Source: Trebouxia sp. TZW2008 (lineage: Eukaryota > Chlorophyta > Trebouxiophyceae > Trebouxiales > Trebouxiaceae). From it: a DNA stretch of 64,000 nt. Of this stretch, positions 12,801 through 23,079 are shown piece by piece. The stretch lies in assembly GCA_002118135.1 (NCBI GenBank), contig BDIU01000186.1, positions 288,466-352,465 of the forward strand, given 5' to 3'. Below the pieces are notes generated by a model. That model was not told the DNA's origin and made no database searches. It saw only the letters and a program-made list of their open reading frames with translations. The number at the start of each line of letters is the position of its first letter. The first letter of the stretch is position 1. The position numbers and the translations under genes are program-made.

Positions 12801-15800
12801 TTCCTAGATTCAGACAATTGCTGATGCTTAAAGCGGAAACAGTGACACCTTGATCAGTGCTTTCAAGTGGTCCAGCTCGTGAACAGACTTGGGTGCTCAA
12901 AGACAGTCGCTTGGTGACTATACGTACCTGGCAAGGCCTTTGAGCCCAAACAGTATGCTGCATGTATGTATGTATGTATGTATGTATGTATGTATGTATG
13001 TATGTATGTATGTATGTATGTATTATTGCCTGACAAATAGCTGACAGCATCAGAAGGACTGGCTGACAACAGTCAACACACACAACCTTGGTGCACCACA
13101 TGCAATGTCCGCATTTTGATGACACAGTGTGCCAGCCATCGGCAGTAGACAGGCTGAGAAGGGCACCTGTCAGTGACGAGGAAGGGCCCTTGAAGATGCA
13201 CTTGGATCTCGCAGGACAGGTAGGGCCCCACCAGCTTCACCTGCAGTTACCACCTGTAATTGGCGTGCAGCCAAGCCAGCAAAACGACTCACAGGACTGT
13301 CTGTCAATCAGTCAACTCATTTTGGCTATGACTTCTGTCTATGACTTCTTCAAGGTCACATGCCAGGAGCATGCAGGTTTTGCGCATTGCAAGGCTTACA
13401 TGGCTGTCTAGCTTGTCTATGAAAGGCTGGGTCCAGTTCCATCAATGTCATGATGCTGTGGTCACTTGGCAGAAGTGTGCACATCTCTTACATGGTGAAG
13501 CTCACATGGTTTTCAGATTGTCTATACCAGTCCTGTAATAGACCCGTGCAGGTCTTAGAGAAGGGGCCAAGGCTTACATGGTTGTCTAGTTTATCTATGA
13601 AGGGCTGGGTCCAGTGCTGCTTCTCATGCCCTTGGCTGGCAGCAGCAAAGGGGCCCCGCATGCCATTGTTGATCACCACAAAGTACTTGTACCTCCGCAA
13701 CAAGCTTGACCCTACATCACAGCAAAACAAGGTAGCATCAATGTGCTGCTGACGTCTTGTTGTTGACCTGAGACTGCATGACTGTACAAGGACCTCTCCG
13801 CCCTCCATGTCCAATATAAATGGTTTAGGTTAGTACATGATCGGACTGGCTGGAGACAGTTAGATGGGCCTGCTGAGCCTGCCTAGCCCACGTTTTTAAT
13901 GGATGAATGAATGAGTGAATGAAACTGCATGCTTGTCATGCAACTGTTGATCACTACAAACTACTTGTACCTCTGCAGCAAGTTGGCCCTACTTCACAAC
14001 AAAAGGCAAGGTCAACTTTTTTCACTGTTTTTTGTCACCATTGATACCAACTTATGCATCAGATCTTAGCCACCTGCATGCTTGTGACAAGATGAGCTTC
14101 TGGTGAAAGGTGCAAGCAACGGCGTTGATCATGTAAGACAATGATACAAGGCCATGTTAGTGTGCTGCTGGCATCTTGCTATTGACAGAAGACTGCATGC
14201 TTGTGACCACCACGCAGCTTGGCAAGTAGGAACAACACTCTTGCGTCATCAAGCCTTTGCGGAGTAACAAATCTGTCAAGGCTGATAGCGCTGTGCAGCT
14301 GCTAATCACGGGCCAGGACATGCCATCTTATCATCAGCGCAACCTTGCAGATGCAGTCTGAGCACACTAGACTAGCAACAGGCTTGAGAAAATAGCGTTG
14401 GCCAATCACTAGAGTGCTCAACTCAATTCTGACATCTGCTTGAAGTTTTGTCAGCTCACCAAATTCCAGCTAAAATAACAGAACCGGCTGTCAGGGCTTC
14501 CACATGAGCTCCTGGTACCCAAATACGAACAGGTATCATAGGCACTTTACAGCAGAAATGGCAGAAACCGTTGACCAAAGAAGATGTTTCAGCTTACCAA
14601 ACTCGAGCAGTGCTTTCTGGAAGGTGCAGAGGTCCGAGTGCAAGGTGGTGTTGTCCACAAAGCGCAGCCTGACATTGCAGTAGGGAGGAATCAGGTCCAG
14701 CAGGCTGTGACTAACCCTCCCTCCCAGGCTGATGACATAATCAGCGCCGTCATGCTCCCTCACTGCAAACCTGCAATGCACAGAATCTGACAACTGCCAT
14801 ATTATGATTGTATGTTCTTGTTCTGCCTGGCGACCGAAACCTGTTGCCAATTACTCTGCCTGGTGTTGTAGCATGAGCAAAGAGAGAGGGGTGCAGAGCT
14901 GCTGTGCTACCGACTTACATGATAGCATTGTGTGCCAATGTTCTGTATGATCAACAAATGTGGCAATTGATGCGGCAATGAACAGCAACGCCCATGGTGA
15001 GGCAAACAATAATTTCTCCTGCTGCAATGGACTACAGCATGCACGCGGAAGGTTCAGAAGAGGATGCACTGGGACTTGTTGTACAATGAGTTCATGACGC
15101 AACACCGAGCATAGTTTGACTTGAGTCAACAAAGAAAAAGGAAAGCAGAGCAAGGAAAATGTACGCCATTAGAAATCATAAGGCGTCACACTGGGAGCCT
15201 CTGGGAACAGAGGCAGCCCAGCATTGCAGCAGCAACCACCACTAGTTGACATATGAGGTTTGACCTTTCGGTCATGCATCACATAGTTCTGGGAAGTCAC
15301 CTCAGAAAGCTGAGCAGATTAGCCCTAATCAGCTGCACCTCCTCATCTTCCTCACACATGCTCAAGCTCTCGTAGTAATGATACACAACAAGAACCTGAG
15401 CTGCGCCTTCTGAGTCGACTATGCTGCCCTGAAAGGTTGTCAGGGGGGTGTCTTTGTACCCCTGGCTCTCTAGGGGGGCGGGGGTAACCCTCCCTGGTGG
15501 CTGAGCCATCTTGCCAGAAGCTGTCAGGCGAGGCAGGCTCAAGTTGGTCCCTAATGACAGCAGCATTCAATAATCACATCAATCACACACTCCAGCACAT
15601 GAGCTAGGTGTGTGTGGCGCAAGTCCTGTCTCGCCACAAAGGCTTATTCTGAGCATCTTTATTGGGAACATTATGATAATCAGACGAAACAGTGTCATCC
15701 CACACCTTCCTAGGCCGAGCTGGAGAGTTTGAGCCTGTCATCAATTTGAACTGCAATAAATGCAGTTGTGCCTCTCAGTGCAAGCACTGATCGAGGACAA

Positions 15801-17586
15801 CAAACAAGCTTAATGCGGTACACATAACAAATCAGATGCTGCAAACAGTCTCTCAGACAAACCATGTGTGAAACCCACAATTCTGTGAAGCATGTGCTGA
15901 AACATGAATGTACCCTCACCTGAGTTATGCAGAGCCAGCCATCTGCGGGTGTTGCATCTGGTGATGTTGGCATACGCACTGGTGGCATTGAATGGCCGAT
16001 GCAGGTCAGGCTGTAGGGCCCTGCTCTGTGACTCTGTGCCCTGAGGTAAATGGCCTTCAGATAGGGCCTTAGCCCCTGCTAGAACCTTGCTCAAGTCTAT
16101 GGTGCTGCCAGGCCAATGTTGGATCTCATCACCATCATTGACAACTGCCGCAGAAGATGCTGGCAAGATGACATCATCAATGGCAGCTGCTGCAAAAGAT
16201 GCTGGCAAGACATTACCATCATTGGCAGCTGCTACAGAAGATGCTGGCAAGATGACATCATCTTTGGCAGCTGCTGCAGAACTTGCTGCCAACAGATCGT
16301 GTCCAGAAGCCGAGTGGAAGCGAGGACGAGAGGAAGCATTAGTCAACCCAAGCTGCTGAGTCAGCGCCTGTGACTGCTCCTCGCTAAGTTTGAAGGCATT
16401 CTGACGCGTCAAGGTTGGCCTGATGTTTGGCCAAAACTGAGCTGAAGTTGTTGATGAGTGCAGCGTAGGGCTTTGATCACTGTTTTCTTGGCCAGTTTCT
16501 TGGCCTGACCAAAACCTACCTCGACCAACATGCTGGCGCTGCACGCTGAGTGGTGATGGTGACGCTGTGGCAAGCAGATGTCTGACGCCAAAAATCCGCT
16601 GCCAGAAGGGCTTTGTAGACTTTTGGTCTGGCTTGTATACATATGTACTGACTAATTGCTTGAGATACTCAGCAGTGAGTCTGGAGTCCTGAGTCCAATG
16701 GCCTGAGGCTGAGATCAGAAAAGGGGCTTGCAGGGGAGCGCAGCATGCAAAGCGCTCAAGCTGGCTGTTTGAAATAGTGATGGCAGAATGGATGATGACC
16801 TCCTGCTGGCTTGACAGCGCCTTGCCACCCTTCAATGCTGTTGACAAGTCTGTGTAGTTTTTGGTGATAGGCAGAAGGGCCTCCTCATGAGCAGACTGAA
16901 AGGTGCTTGGTATGCCTGACCTCCTCTGTTGAAGATCCGCCGTGAACTTTTCAAGAGCTGCATGTCACTGCACACTGTCGCCAACTTGATGGGCCCAAAG
17001 AGTTTCTGCCAGCAGAAACAGCAGCCAATGCAACTGCAAATGCCAGACCCTGAACACAAGCATTCTGCAGGACACTGCGCTGTGATGCACATTTTCAGAA
17101 CTTGCCTGTGCCTGTAATGTTCCAGGGTGGCTTTACTGCTTGTGCACAAAAGTCTGGCCCTCTGCCGCACCAGCCCCACTGGCTACAGCAATGCTGTTTG
17201 GCAAAAGGATTGCAGACAGAGGCGGAATGACTACTGGGCGCTGGGAATTTGCTGCCACAGCGCTCGTCTGAACGCCAGTTCGGTCTGTATGCCTGGTCTA
17301 CAGATGGCGGGAGATCTCGCTCTAGAAAAGGCTGTGGATTGTTGTGCTCACACAGCCACACGTCGCCTGCTGCGCAGAGCTGACGAAGCCGCGAAACCGC
17401 AGCCCAGCCAGGAAAGATAATCAGAAACAGCACGAGCCCGAAGAGTGGATGCGCAACAAGGCGCCTTGGTAAGCTCCGGATAGGTTCCCGCTTGCTTTCT
17501 TTGGCGCGTCGCTCGCTGCTAGGAGCCCAATCTTGCGCGTGCTCGTCGACAACTGAACTAGGTGCTGCAGGTGCACGCCTGCGCAT
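9862..17586 (-). CDS. Type II membrane protein with hevein chitin-binding domain and glycosyltransferase-like domain
   Basis: Probably a Golgi enzyme acting on cell-wall glycans. Ten exons join in phase (859 residues): 17586-17106, 16957-15920, 15520-15301, 14770-14598, 13711-13578, 13240-13167, 12038-11809, 10843-10768, 10217-10097 and 9894-9862. After a basic cytosolic tail comes one membrane anchor (about 43-64, [14 protein letters not shown]). A hevein/CBM18 domain follows (about 109-147; [17 protein letters not shown]), then a 350-residue linker with a 17-residue Ala/Ser/Asp repeat. The C-terminal domain (about 545-800) has [80 protein letters not shown] and [11 protein letters not shown]. 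This motif order I know from algal and bacterial proteins annotated as putative glycosyltransferases. Exon 1 ends at a GC donor (GCAAGT). The last short exon is the least certain. Several introns hold partial exon copies. Confidence 0.85.
10205..10500 (-). repeat. Two tandem units (about 152 bp) around exon 9 of the glycosyltransferase gene
   Basis: The segments starting near 10227 and 10379 are almost identical and share the sequence around GTGGCAAATGCC and CCCATTGGGTATGAGAGGAG. Each adjoins a CAG 3' splice site; only the lower-coordinate one continues into the coding exon 10217-10097. The second un-expressed copy lies upstream in the intron. Confidence 0.85.
10768..11215 (-). repeat. Three tandem units (about 160-170 bp) carrying exon 8 of the glycosyltransferase gene
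   Basis: The unit contains the branch/3' splice region, the coding stretch around QLHWVKYGG and the following 5' part of the next intron. The copy at 10843-10768 keeps a full open exon and a good donor. The copy near 11014-10930 reads [16 protein letters not shown] and the copy near 11170-11100 is more decayed. These are candidate alternative exons or relics. Confidence 0.85.
11590..11900 (-). repeat. Duplicated 3' half of exon 7 (period 196 bp)
   Basis: The segment encoding [18 protein letters not shown] occurs at about 11890-11810 (the functional exon) and again at about 11692-11600, with its 5' splice site. The second copy is identical over [19 protein letters not shown] and then reads [10 protein letters not shown] against [10 protein letters not shown] in the exon. 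High identity with mostly synonymous changes suggests recent duplication or retained constraint. Confidence 0.9.
11985..12300 (-). repeat. Three tandem units (120 bp) of the 5' half of exon 7
   Basis: Units repeat every 120 bases (near 11993, 12113 and 12233). Each encodes a version of [13 protein letters not shown] preceded by intron sequence with a polypyrimidine run. The unit ending at 12038 is spliced in the gene model; the outermost copy also keeps an ACAG acceptor, whereas the middle copy has lost its AG. Confidence 0.88.
12958..13026. repeat. (ATGT)n microsatellite
   Basis: About sixteen uninterrupted ATGT units lie in an intron of the glycosyltransferase gene. It is a simple-sequence repeat with no coding role. 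Confidence 0.98.
13385..13625 (-). repeat. Partial duplicate of exon 5 3' end (period 180 bp)
   Basis: The sequence encoding [15 protein letters not shown] at 13625-13570 (functional exon plus donor) is repeated at about 13445-13390 as [15 protein letters not shown]. The copy includes the donor-like GTAAGCC and lies in the next intron. Confidence 0.88.
16130..16295 (-). repeat. In-frame 51-bp coding repeat in the glycosyltransferase linker
   Basis: Within exon 2 four imperfect copies encode units such as [26 protein letters not shown] and [13 protein letters not shown]. The linker between the chitin-binding and catalytic domains is therefore length-variable. It is Ala/Ser/Asp-rich, possibly O-glycosylated stalk sequence. 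Confidence 0.85.
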
Positions 17587-17706
17587 GCCCTACAGCACTT
17601 AACTTCGTGGTCGGCGCTTTGACAGCTCCTGAACGCAACTCAATATTTGTGCACGATGAGGGGCTGGCATCGACCCGTCTAGGCCTTGAGGACACCCCTG
17701 AAGTTG
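17587..17706. promoter_or_regulatory. Possible bidirectional promoter
   Basis: Only 120 bases separate the ATG of the minus-strand chitin-binding protein gene from the ATG of a proposed plus-strand small gene. No TATA box is obvious. The assignment depends on the plus-strand gene being real. Confidence 0.35.
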
Positions 17707-18562
17707 ATGTGCATTGCGCATAGAAGTGTTGCAAGACTTGTTGCTGCACGCTCCGTAACCATCCTGAATGTAGAAGCTAAGCCAGAAGGTGAGTCAGGGC
17801 TGCGGCACGAACCTCTAGTTGGCTGGCAGCCTTTTTTGTCGGGGTGGGTTCCTGACGCTTTTCCATGCACACTAACATGAATCGAACTTGATGGATATGC
17901 TTTGATAATCATTGCCATTTTATGGCACATGCGATCGACTTGTTGTCTGGCTAAAGCATGTAGAAATCTCTCCCCTTTTACTTCGGAAGATGATGTCCAG
18001 CACGCCAGATACAACGAACAGCAGCCAGCCGTTGTTGAAGTCCACATTCTTACGATCTGATGATATAGCTACTACTGACGACTGTGTCCACCAACACGCC
18101 TGTCATTCTGTGGCATACAGATCTAGAGTGCTCGCTTGAAAGGATCTGTATACCTGCTTTCCTCCCAAACACCAAGGGTGCCAAAAACATAGACAATAAA
18201 AAGCCCTGCTGCTGATGACCACGTGAAGAACAGGCAGCTGTACTAAGCATATCATGTAGAGCAGGTCACAAGCTGGCAGAGCATATATCATTGCTCGGCC
18301 TGCTGGCGGCCAGCTTTGCGGGTATTGTACAGGTCAGTATTAATTGTCCGTAGTGAGATGTCCACACAATATTGAGCTGCCAATCGCCTTCGGTGACCGT
18401 TTCACATTTCTACAGGGGCCTCATTGCATACTGCCGATGGTTGTCACATCTGCTTTGCTTGTTAACGTTCCTTGTAGTTGGTACTGGCGAGTAAGCAGAT
18501 TACGAGGGATTGACGCGTCAGTGTTCCATTGCCCACTTGCAATAGAGTGGTCAGCAGCTTAG
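17707..18562 (+). CDS. Possible small mitochondrial membrane protein (tentative model)
   Basis: Exon 1 (17707-17788) encodes an Arg/Ala-rich leader, MCIAHRSVARLVAARS, and ends at a consensus GTGAGT donor. Exon 2 (18265-18332) continues in phase with GHKLAEHISLLGLLAASF, a hydrophobic segment, and also ends at a good donor (GTCAGT). A third exon beginning at 18417 would run to a stop at 18562 and overlap the last codon of the minus-strand RraA gene; this part is weak. No family is recognised. On the opposite strand, inside intron 1, another open pair of exons is also possible, so only one of the two may be expressed. Confidence 0.35.
17920..18252 (-). CDS. Possible nested small two-helix membrane protein (tentative)
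   Basis: Two open segments join in phase on the minus strand. The first (about 18250-18154) contains QQQGFLLSMFLAPLVFG and ends at a GTATAC donor. The second (about 18057-17920) contains NVDFNNGWLLFVVSGVLDII before a stop. Together they give about 77 residues with two hydrophobic helices. They would lie entirely within intron 1 of the tentative plus-strand gene. I do not recognise the protein. Confidence 0.3.
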
Positions 18563-19432
18563 ACCTTGAGCTCCTGCTCTGCTATCAGTACCCCATCCTT
18601 GTCAGCATATATCCAGCTGTGAGGCTTGACAACTGCACCAGCAATTGTCACAGGCACATCGCGCAGGCCCAGATCCCTCTTTGAGCTTTTCAGGGGGTAG
18701 GTGTTCAAGGCTTTAACTCCAAGTGGCATCTTCTCGATGTCTGCTGAATCCCTGATGCAGCCATTGATGATTATACCCTGCAAGCATCGCCACAGCAGGC
18801 TTGATGACGTGCTGTCATGCACTCATGTCTGCAAAGCAAGGTCCTGCAGCGTGGGCAGGTGACAACAATAGCCTACAAGCATTTTGCACATGTTTGCAAC
18901 TCACACTCCAGCCATTCTTATGTGCCATCTCTGCGATGTTGTCGCCAAGTAAAGCGCAACGCAGAGACCCTCCTCCATCAACCACAAGCACACGTCCCTG
19001 GCCTTGCTCCTCTAACGCCTGTAGCCAGTTAGCACATGAGCTGTGGCCTCATCCGATGCTCGTGCAAGCCCTTTGGTGCTGATGATGCACATGCTGTGAC
19101 GTACAATCCGGGCTGAAACTTGCCTTGCGAACCAAGGGATTGTTCTCAAAGCACTTCACAGTCGCGACCTGTCCTTTGAAGCGAGAATGACCCCCAAAGT
19201 TACGAAAAATGGGGTCCATGATCTGTACATTGCGTTCGTTCACAATGTCGACGGGGTCCTTGATGAACGTATCGCACAGATCGGCCGTCGCGCCGCGAGC
19301 AGCATCTGGAGGTGGTGTTTGACTTGACATGCGACTTTGGCTGCAGACGGGCGCACGAGAAGCTAGGATGCCCGATCGTATGCTGGACACCGCAGCGGCA
19401 CCACCGAAGCGGGCCCGCAGGCCTCCAAGCAT
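18559..19432 (-). CDS. RraA-like protein, putative 4-hydroxy-4-methyl-2-oxoglutarate aldolase / oxaloacetate decarboxylase
   Basis: Members of this family are metal-dependent class II aldolases that cleave 4-hydroxy-4-methyl-2-oxoglutarate or decarboxylate oxaloacetate; bacterial RraA instead inhibits RNase E. Exons 19432-19124, 19018-18905 and 18777-18559 join at phase 0 (213 residues). Core motifs are [53 protein letters not shown] (substrate and metal site) and the C-terminal [13 protein letters not shown]. The first 33 residues, from [17 protein letters not shown], form an organelle-type transit peptide absent from bacterial members, so I chose the ATG at 19432 over the one at 19330. Intron 1 has a GC donor (GCAAGT). 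The gene is divergent from the mitochondrial carrier 364 bp away. Old menG annotations for this family should be disregarded. Confidence 0.93.
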
Positions 19433-19796
19433 ACTCCCAGCCAAATCTACTGTATGCACTTGCGACAGATTACGCTCCTTTTGCTGCCGATCGCGGCACA
19501 AAGCCTGCAACGAATTTAAAGTGGGGGTCTGAAGACGAAGCAAGCTCGTTGACCAGGCACTCGGTTTTATCCGAAACATATCCCGCACTGCAGGCGACAT
19601 CGTCGCGAGGGCACGGTTGCGCTGCTTCTGACATAGCTCTTTCGTGTGATACTTGCCAGAACAGCATATTGCGGGAACCAGGTCCGAGCTCAAGCGTAGC
19701 AGCTGCAACTCGCAGCCTCGACCTAACGTTGACTTGCGTGACTAGTGTCTGGTCGACGCATTGCATCTTCCGCCCGGGCAGACAAGTCGGGCCAAA
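19433..19796. promoter_or_regulatory. Shared upstream region of RraA-like gene and mitochondrial carrier
   Basis: The two start codons face away from each other across 364 bases, so both promoters must lie here or in the 5' exons. The sequence is GC-richer than neighbouring introns. No TATA box is evident. Confidence 0.5.
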
Positions 19797-22700
19797 ATGC
19801 CCGAGCGGAGTGCGCCATCGCAGAGCCCGTACTTGAAGACTGCCAAAGATGTCATGGCTGGCACCTGCGGTGCGTTCATGATCAACCACACGGATCAACA
19901 CTTGCAGTCAAGCAAGACCAACTTACCGTTCAAAGCCCGCTTGCAGGTGGTATTGTCGTAACGTTTGTTGGGCATCCCTTCGACACTGTCAAAGTCCGGC
20001 TACAGACGCAAGACATGGCCAAGCCTATCTACTGTAAGCACAGCTGCTTGCACATGCTTATGAGACATTCAAGCCTGCTTTCAAGTCACAACTATTTACA
20101 TGCAGCTGGAGCACTGGATTGTGCCAAGAAGACTGTACAGTGGGAAGGCCTCACAGGTCTCTATAAGGTGCGCATTCCTAAGCATATAAGCATACAGAGT
20201 GCTGCGTCGCATGGCAGAGAAACAGGTTTGACTTGATTATGACCATGATCCTGCAGCTTACTTGAGGTTTGTACAGCCATGTGAGCCTTCCGTTCAAAAC
20301 GTGCAATTTTATCCCACAGGGTGTCACCTCGCCTCTGGCAGGACAGATTCTCTTCAGGTCAACCTTGTTCGGCGCATTTGGCCAAGCAAAAACATGGCTG
20401 GCTACAAACAGTGATGGCTCCAAGCGGCCTCTGCGTACTGCAGACTACTACAAGGCAGGCCTGCACGATTCCAAGCCATTTTGGCTGAATGCTATGCATC
20501 TTCTCGGCATTGCATTGTTGAGCCTAACATCACTGCCAGCTGCTGCAAACCTGTCCTCGTCACACTGCTGACGTGAAAATGTCATCCTGCACCTGGGGAC
20601 TGCTTCCTGTCACTGACGCTCATGCTCCCAGACAAAAGTATGTTCCTGGCACTTGAGATACAGTAAAGTCTCTTTGTAAGGACACTCAACGCAAGGACAA
20701 TCTTGATATAAGGACAGCGCCATCAGTAATCAAATACTGCATTCTCACTGCAGTGGTCCCATTAAGTAAGGACAATTTGATGTAAGGACAATTCTTTTTA
20801 TATCCAAAACAGTTGGTACAAGAGAATACTGCAATGCCAAGAGGTTTGCGTGTGAATGAGAGTGCAGCAAGTTGACGCTGGTGCTGTGATGTTGCGGCAG
20901 GCAGGTGCCATCACAGGCTTCATTGCAATTCCACATGTTGCACCTGGCAACTGCTTGCCATTGAACTCGTTACGTGAAATCAAAAACCCATTTCTTGTGC
21001 ATGAATTCTGTCTTTTCCTTTACAGCATTGAAAGTTTTGCTGTGGTGTTGTGGCAGGCAGGTGCCATCACAGGCTTCATTGCAGCATTTGTGGAGGGACC
21101 AATCGACTTCTACAAGTCTCAGATACAGGTCCAGATCATCCGGTCTAGGGCTGACCCCAACTACAAACGTAGCTATGCCAGCTCACACGCCTTTCTGCAC
21201 CCTCACACTCCTGCATACCTGCTGCACTATGCCCAAGTAGATGCATTTGCACCATGTGTTCCATGCTGATTATTGCACCATCTACAGCCAACCTGCATAG
21301 CATGCTGCACCTTGTCAGCAAGGCTTCTGCAATGCACCCCATCTCTCAAATCCTGCGCATATTTTGACAGCAAAAGCAGGCACGCTCTCCTTGATTGTTT
21401 GCAATGCTGACTTGAGGAACCTTAGACAGCGTGTGTCAAGGACTCGTCACTCTCCCTTGCATCACTCAAACGCTTTGCTCACCCCTGTCTTGTACAATGC
21501 AACCGCCTATACAGTGATATTTGACTGTGTCAAAGTCAGCCTGACTCTTGTGTTTGTGGGATGCAGCTGCTTACACAACAGTGTTTGATTGTGTGAAAGC
21601 CACACTAAGGAACAACGGTATCAGGGGGCCTTTCCAAGGGCTGTCAGCCACTTTGGTCAGAAACACCCCAGCCAACTCAATCTACCTTGGTAGCTTTGAG
21701 GTGATGAAGGAGCAGATGGCACAGTATAAGGGCTGTGAAAAGACACAGCTGCCTGCTGCCTGGGTAAGCCCAGTGCTTACCAATCCACTCAACCCTGTCC
21801 TCAAATGCCCAGCTGTGAATCAAAAAGCTTAACACAACCAGAAGACTTTTTGATCACAATGCGCGAGGCTCAACAGGGGGTTCAAAACACTGTGTCAGTG
21901 TAGCTGTGGTCTTGGGGTTCTTGAGCACAGACTCAGTCAGCATGTGCCAAGCACAGAACAAAAGGGCAGCTTGAAAGCTGAAGGCATGCTTGGCCATACG
22001 AGGCTATGAGACCATTCTCAGTATCTGTCAGCTAGTGATCAACAAGACTTAGCGCGGTGTACAATTGTGAAATGTGCACATGCTAGTCATCTCGGCACTC
22101 AGCTGAGCATGCAAAGCAGCGCTCAGCTGCCTTCGGACACTGTTGGCTTGCATGCAAGCATGTATGCAGAAAGAGGTCAGCAACCCGACAGGCAGGGATG
22201 TAACAGAATTGCCTCTCAAATCCAGAAAATAGCATGCCGGTGCTTAGATTCAGACTTTTGGCCAAATAGAGAACTGGTAAGACCTTAAGTTTGGGTCCTC
22301 TCCACGAAGTAGTGATGGGTTCGAATCCAGTATGTTGCATTGCATGCGCAACATTCACCAACATCAGTGATTGTTGGACTGCAGCCGGAGCTGCAGTGTA
22401 TGCTTTTGTGCAGCATGCACAATCATTACTGTGATGCTGCGCATAGGTGTTGTCAGCTGGAGGCCTAGGTGGGCTGTTTTATTGGCTAGCCATCTACCCT
22501 GTGGATGTTATCAAGTCAGCTATGGCTACTGACAGCATAGAACCCGGCAAGCGCAAATACCCTACGATGGCCACTACATATCAGGTACTGTCCACACATG
22601 TTTGTGTGTTGTGTGAGTGCAAGCCAATTGCATGATCCTGACTTTTGCTGCATGGCCCCCTTATCTGGCTCAATGTGCTTGCATGCGCAACATGATTGTG

Positions 22701-23079
22701 GGTGCACGCAACCTGTCCATGTGTGAAATGACACAGTTGTGTCTTGACTGAGTTGTCAAGCCCTGGTGATTGGCAGAGAGACCTCAAAGCTGTCATTGCA
22801 GTTGTGCAGAGCAGATCAGAGTCTGTTTACAGTCAAGTTTTGACCTACAAGCTCAAAGCTTTTAATGAGCCAAGCAATTTGATAGTAAAAGTTGAGGTCA
22901 CTTTGTAAGCAAAATGCAAGTAGAACGCTGAGGTGTCCTGCCTATTGCAGAAATTGATGGCAGAGGGTGGGGTTGGTCGCTTCTACAGAGGTTTCACTCC
23001 CTGTATTGCCAGAGCTATGCCAGCCAACGGTGTCATGCTGTACACAGTAGACAAGGTCACAGCAATGCTCAACAAATGA
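19797..23079 (+). CDS. Mitochondrial carrier family (SLC25) protein, carnitine/ornithine/BOU-like
   Basis: A six-helix inner-membrane solute carrier of 310 residues from eight exons: 19797-19869, 19947-20033, 20106-20167, 20320-20454, 21057-21168, 21567-21763, 22447-22584 and 22951-23079. The three repeats each show the PxDxxK signature: [13 protein letters not shown] (Pro35), [13 protein letters not shown] (Pro134) and [13 protein letters not shown] (Pro240), and each repeat ends with a matching aromatic/basic segment ([34 protein letters not shown]). The [13 protein letters not shown] ending is typical of the carnitine/acylcarnitine, basic amino acid and plant BOU group. Substrate cannot be told from sequence alone. 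The donor after exon 4 would be a weak GC site (GCAGGC). Introns 4 and 5 hold partial copies of exons 5 and 6, and intron 4 also contains MITE-like sequence. The gene converges with AGT. Confidence 0.93.
20659..20820. mobile_element. Decayed pogo-like MITE relative
   Basis: The sequence TACAGTAAAGTCTCTTTGTAA at its left end matches the terminal repeat of the complete element at 56616-56789, and the interior shares several AAGGACAAT motifs in both orientations. The right terminus is missing, so this is a truncated copy. It lies in intron 4 of the carrier gene. Confidence 0.6.
20880..21100 (+). repeat. Partial tandem copy of carrier exon 5 with its 3' splice site (period 160 bp)
   Basis: GCAGGCAGGTGCCATCACAG and the following bases occur at about 20898 and again at 21054, where they form the acceptor and start of exon 5 (AGAITGFIA). 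The upstream copy diverges after the same nine codons. A shorter 66-bp version of the same phenomenon affects exon 6 (copies near 21497 and 21563). Confidence 0.85.

Noticed and set aside
12958..13026. Interstitial telomere repeat
   Set aside because: The unit is ATGT, not a TTTAGGG- or TTTTAGGG-like telomere motif.
22250..22335. tRNA-like sequence with GGTTCGAATCC B-box and a possible A-box
   Set aside because: Spacing fits Pol III boxes, but no acceptor stem or anticodon arm pairs properly; at best a SINE or tRNA relic, too weak to call.
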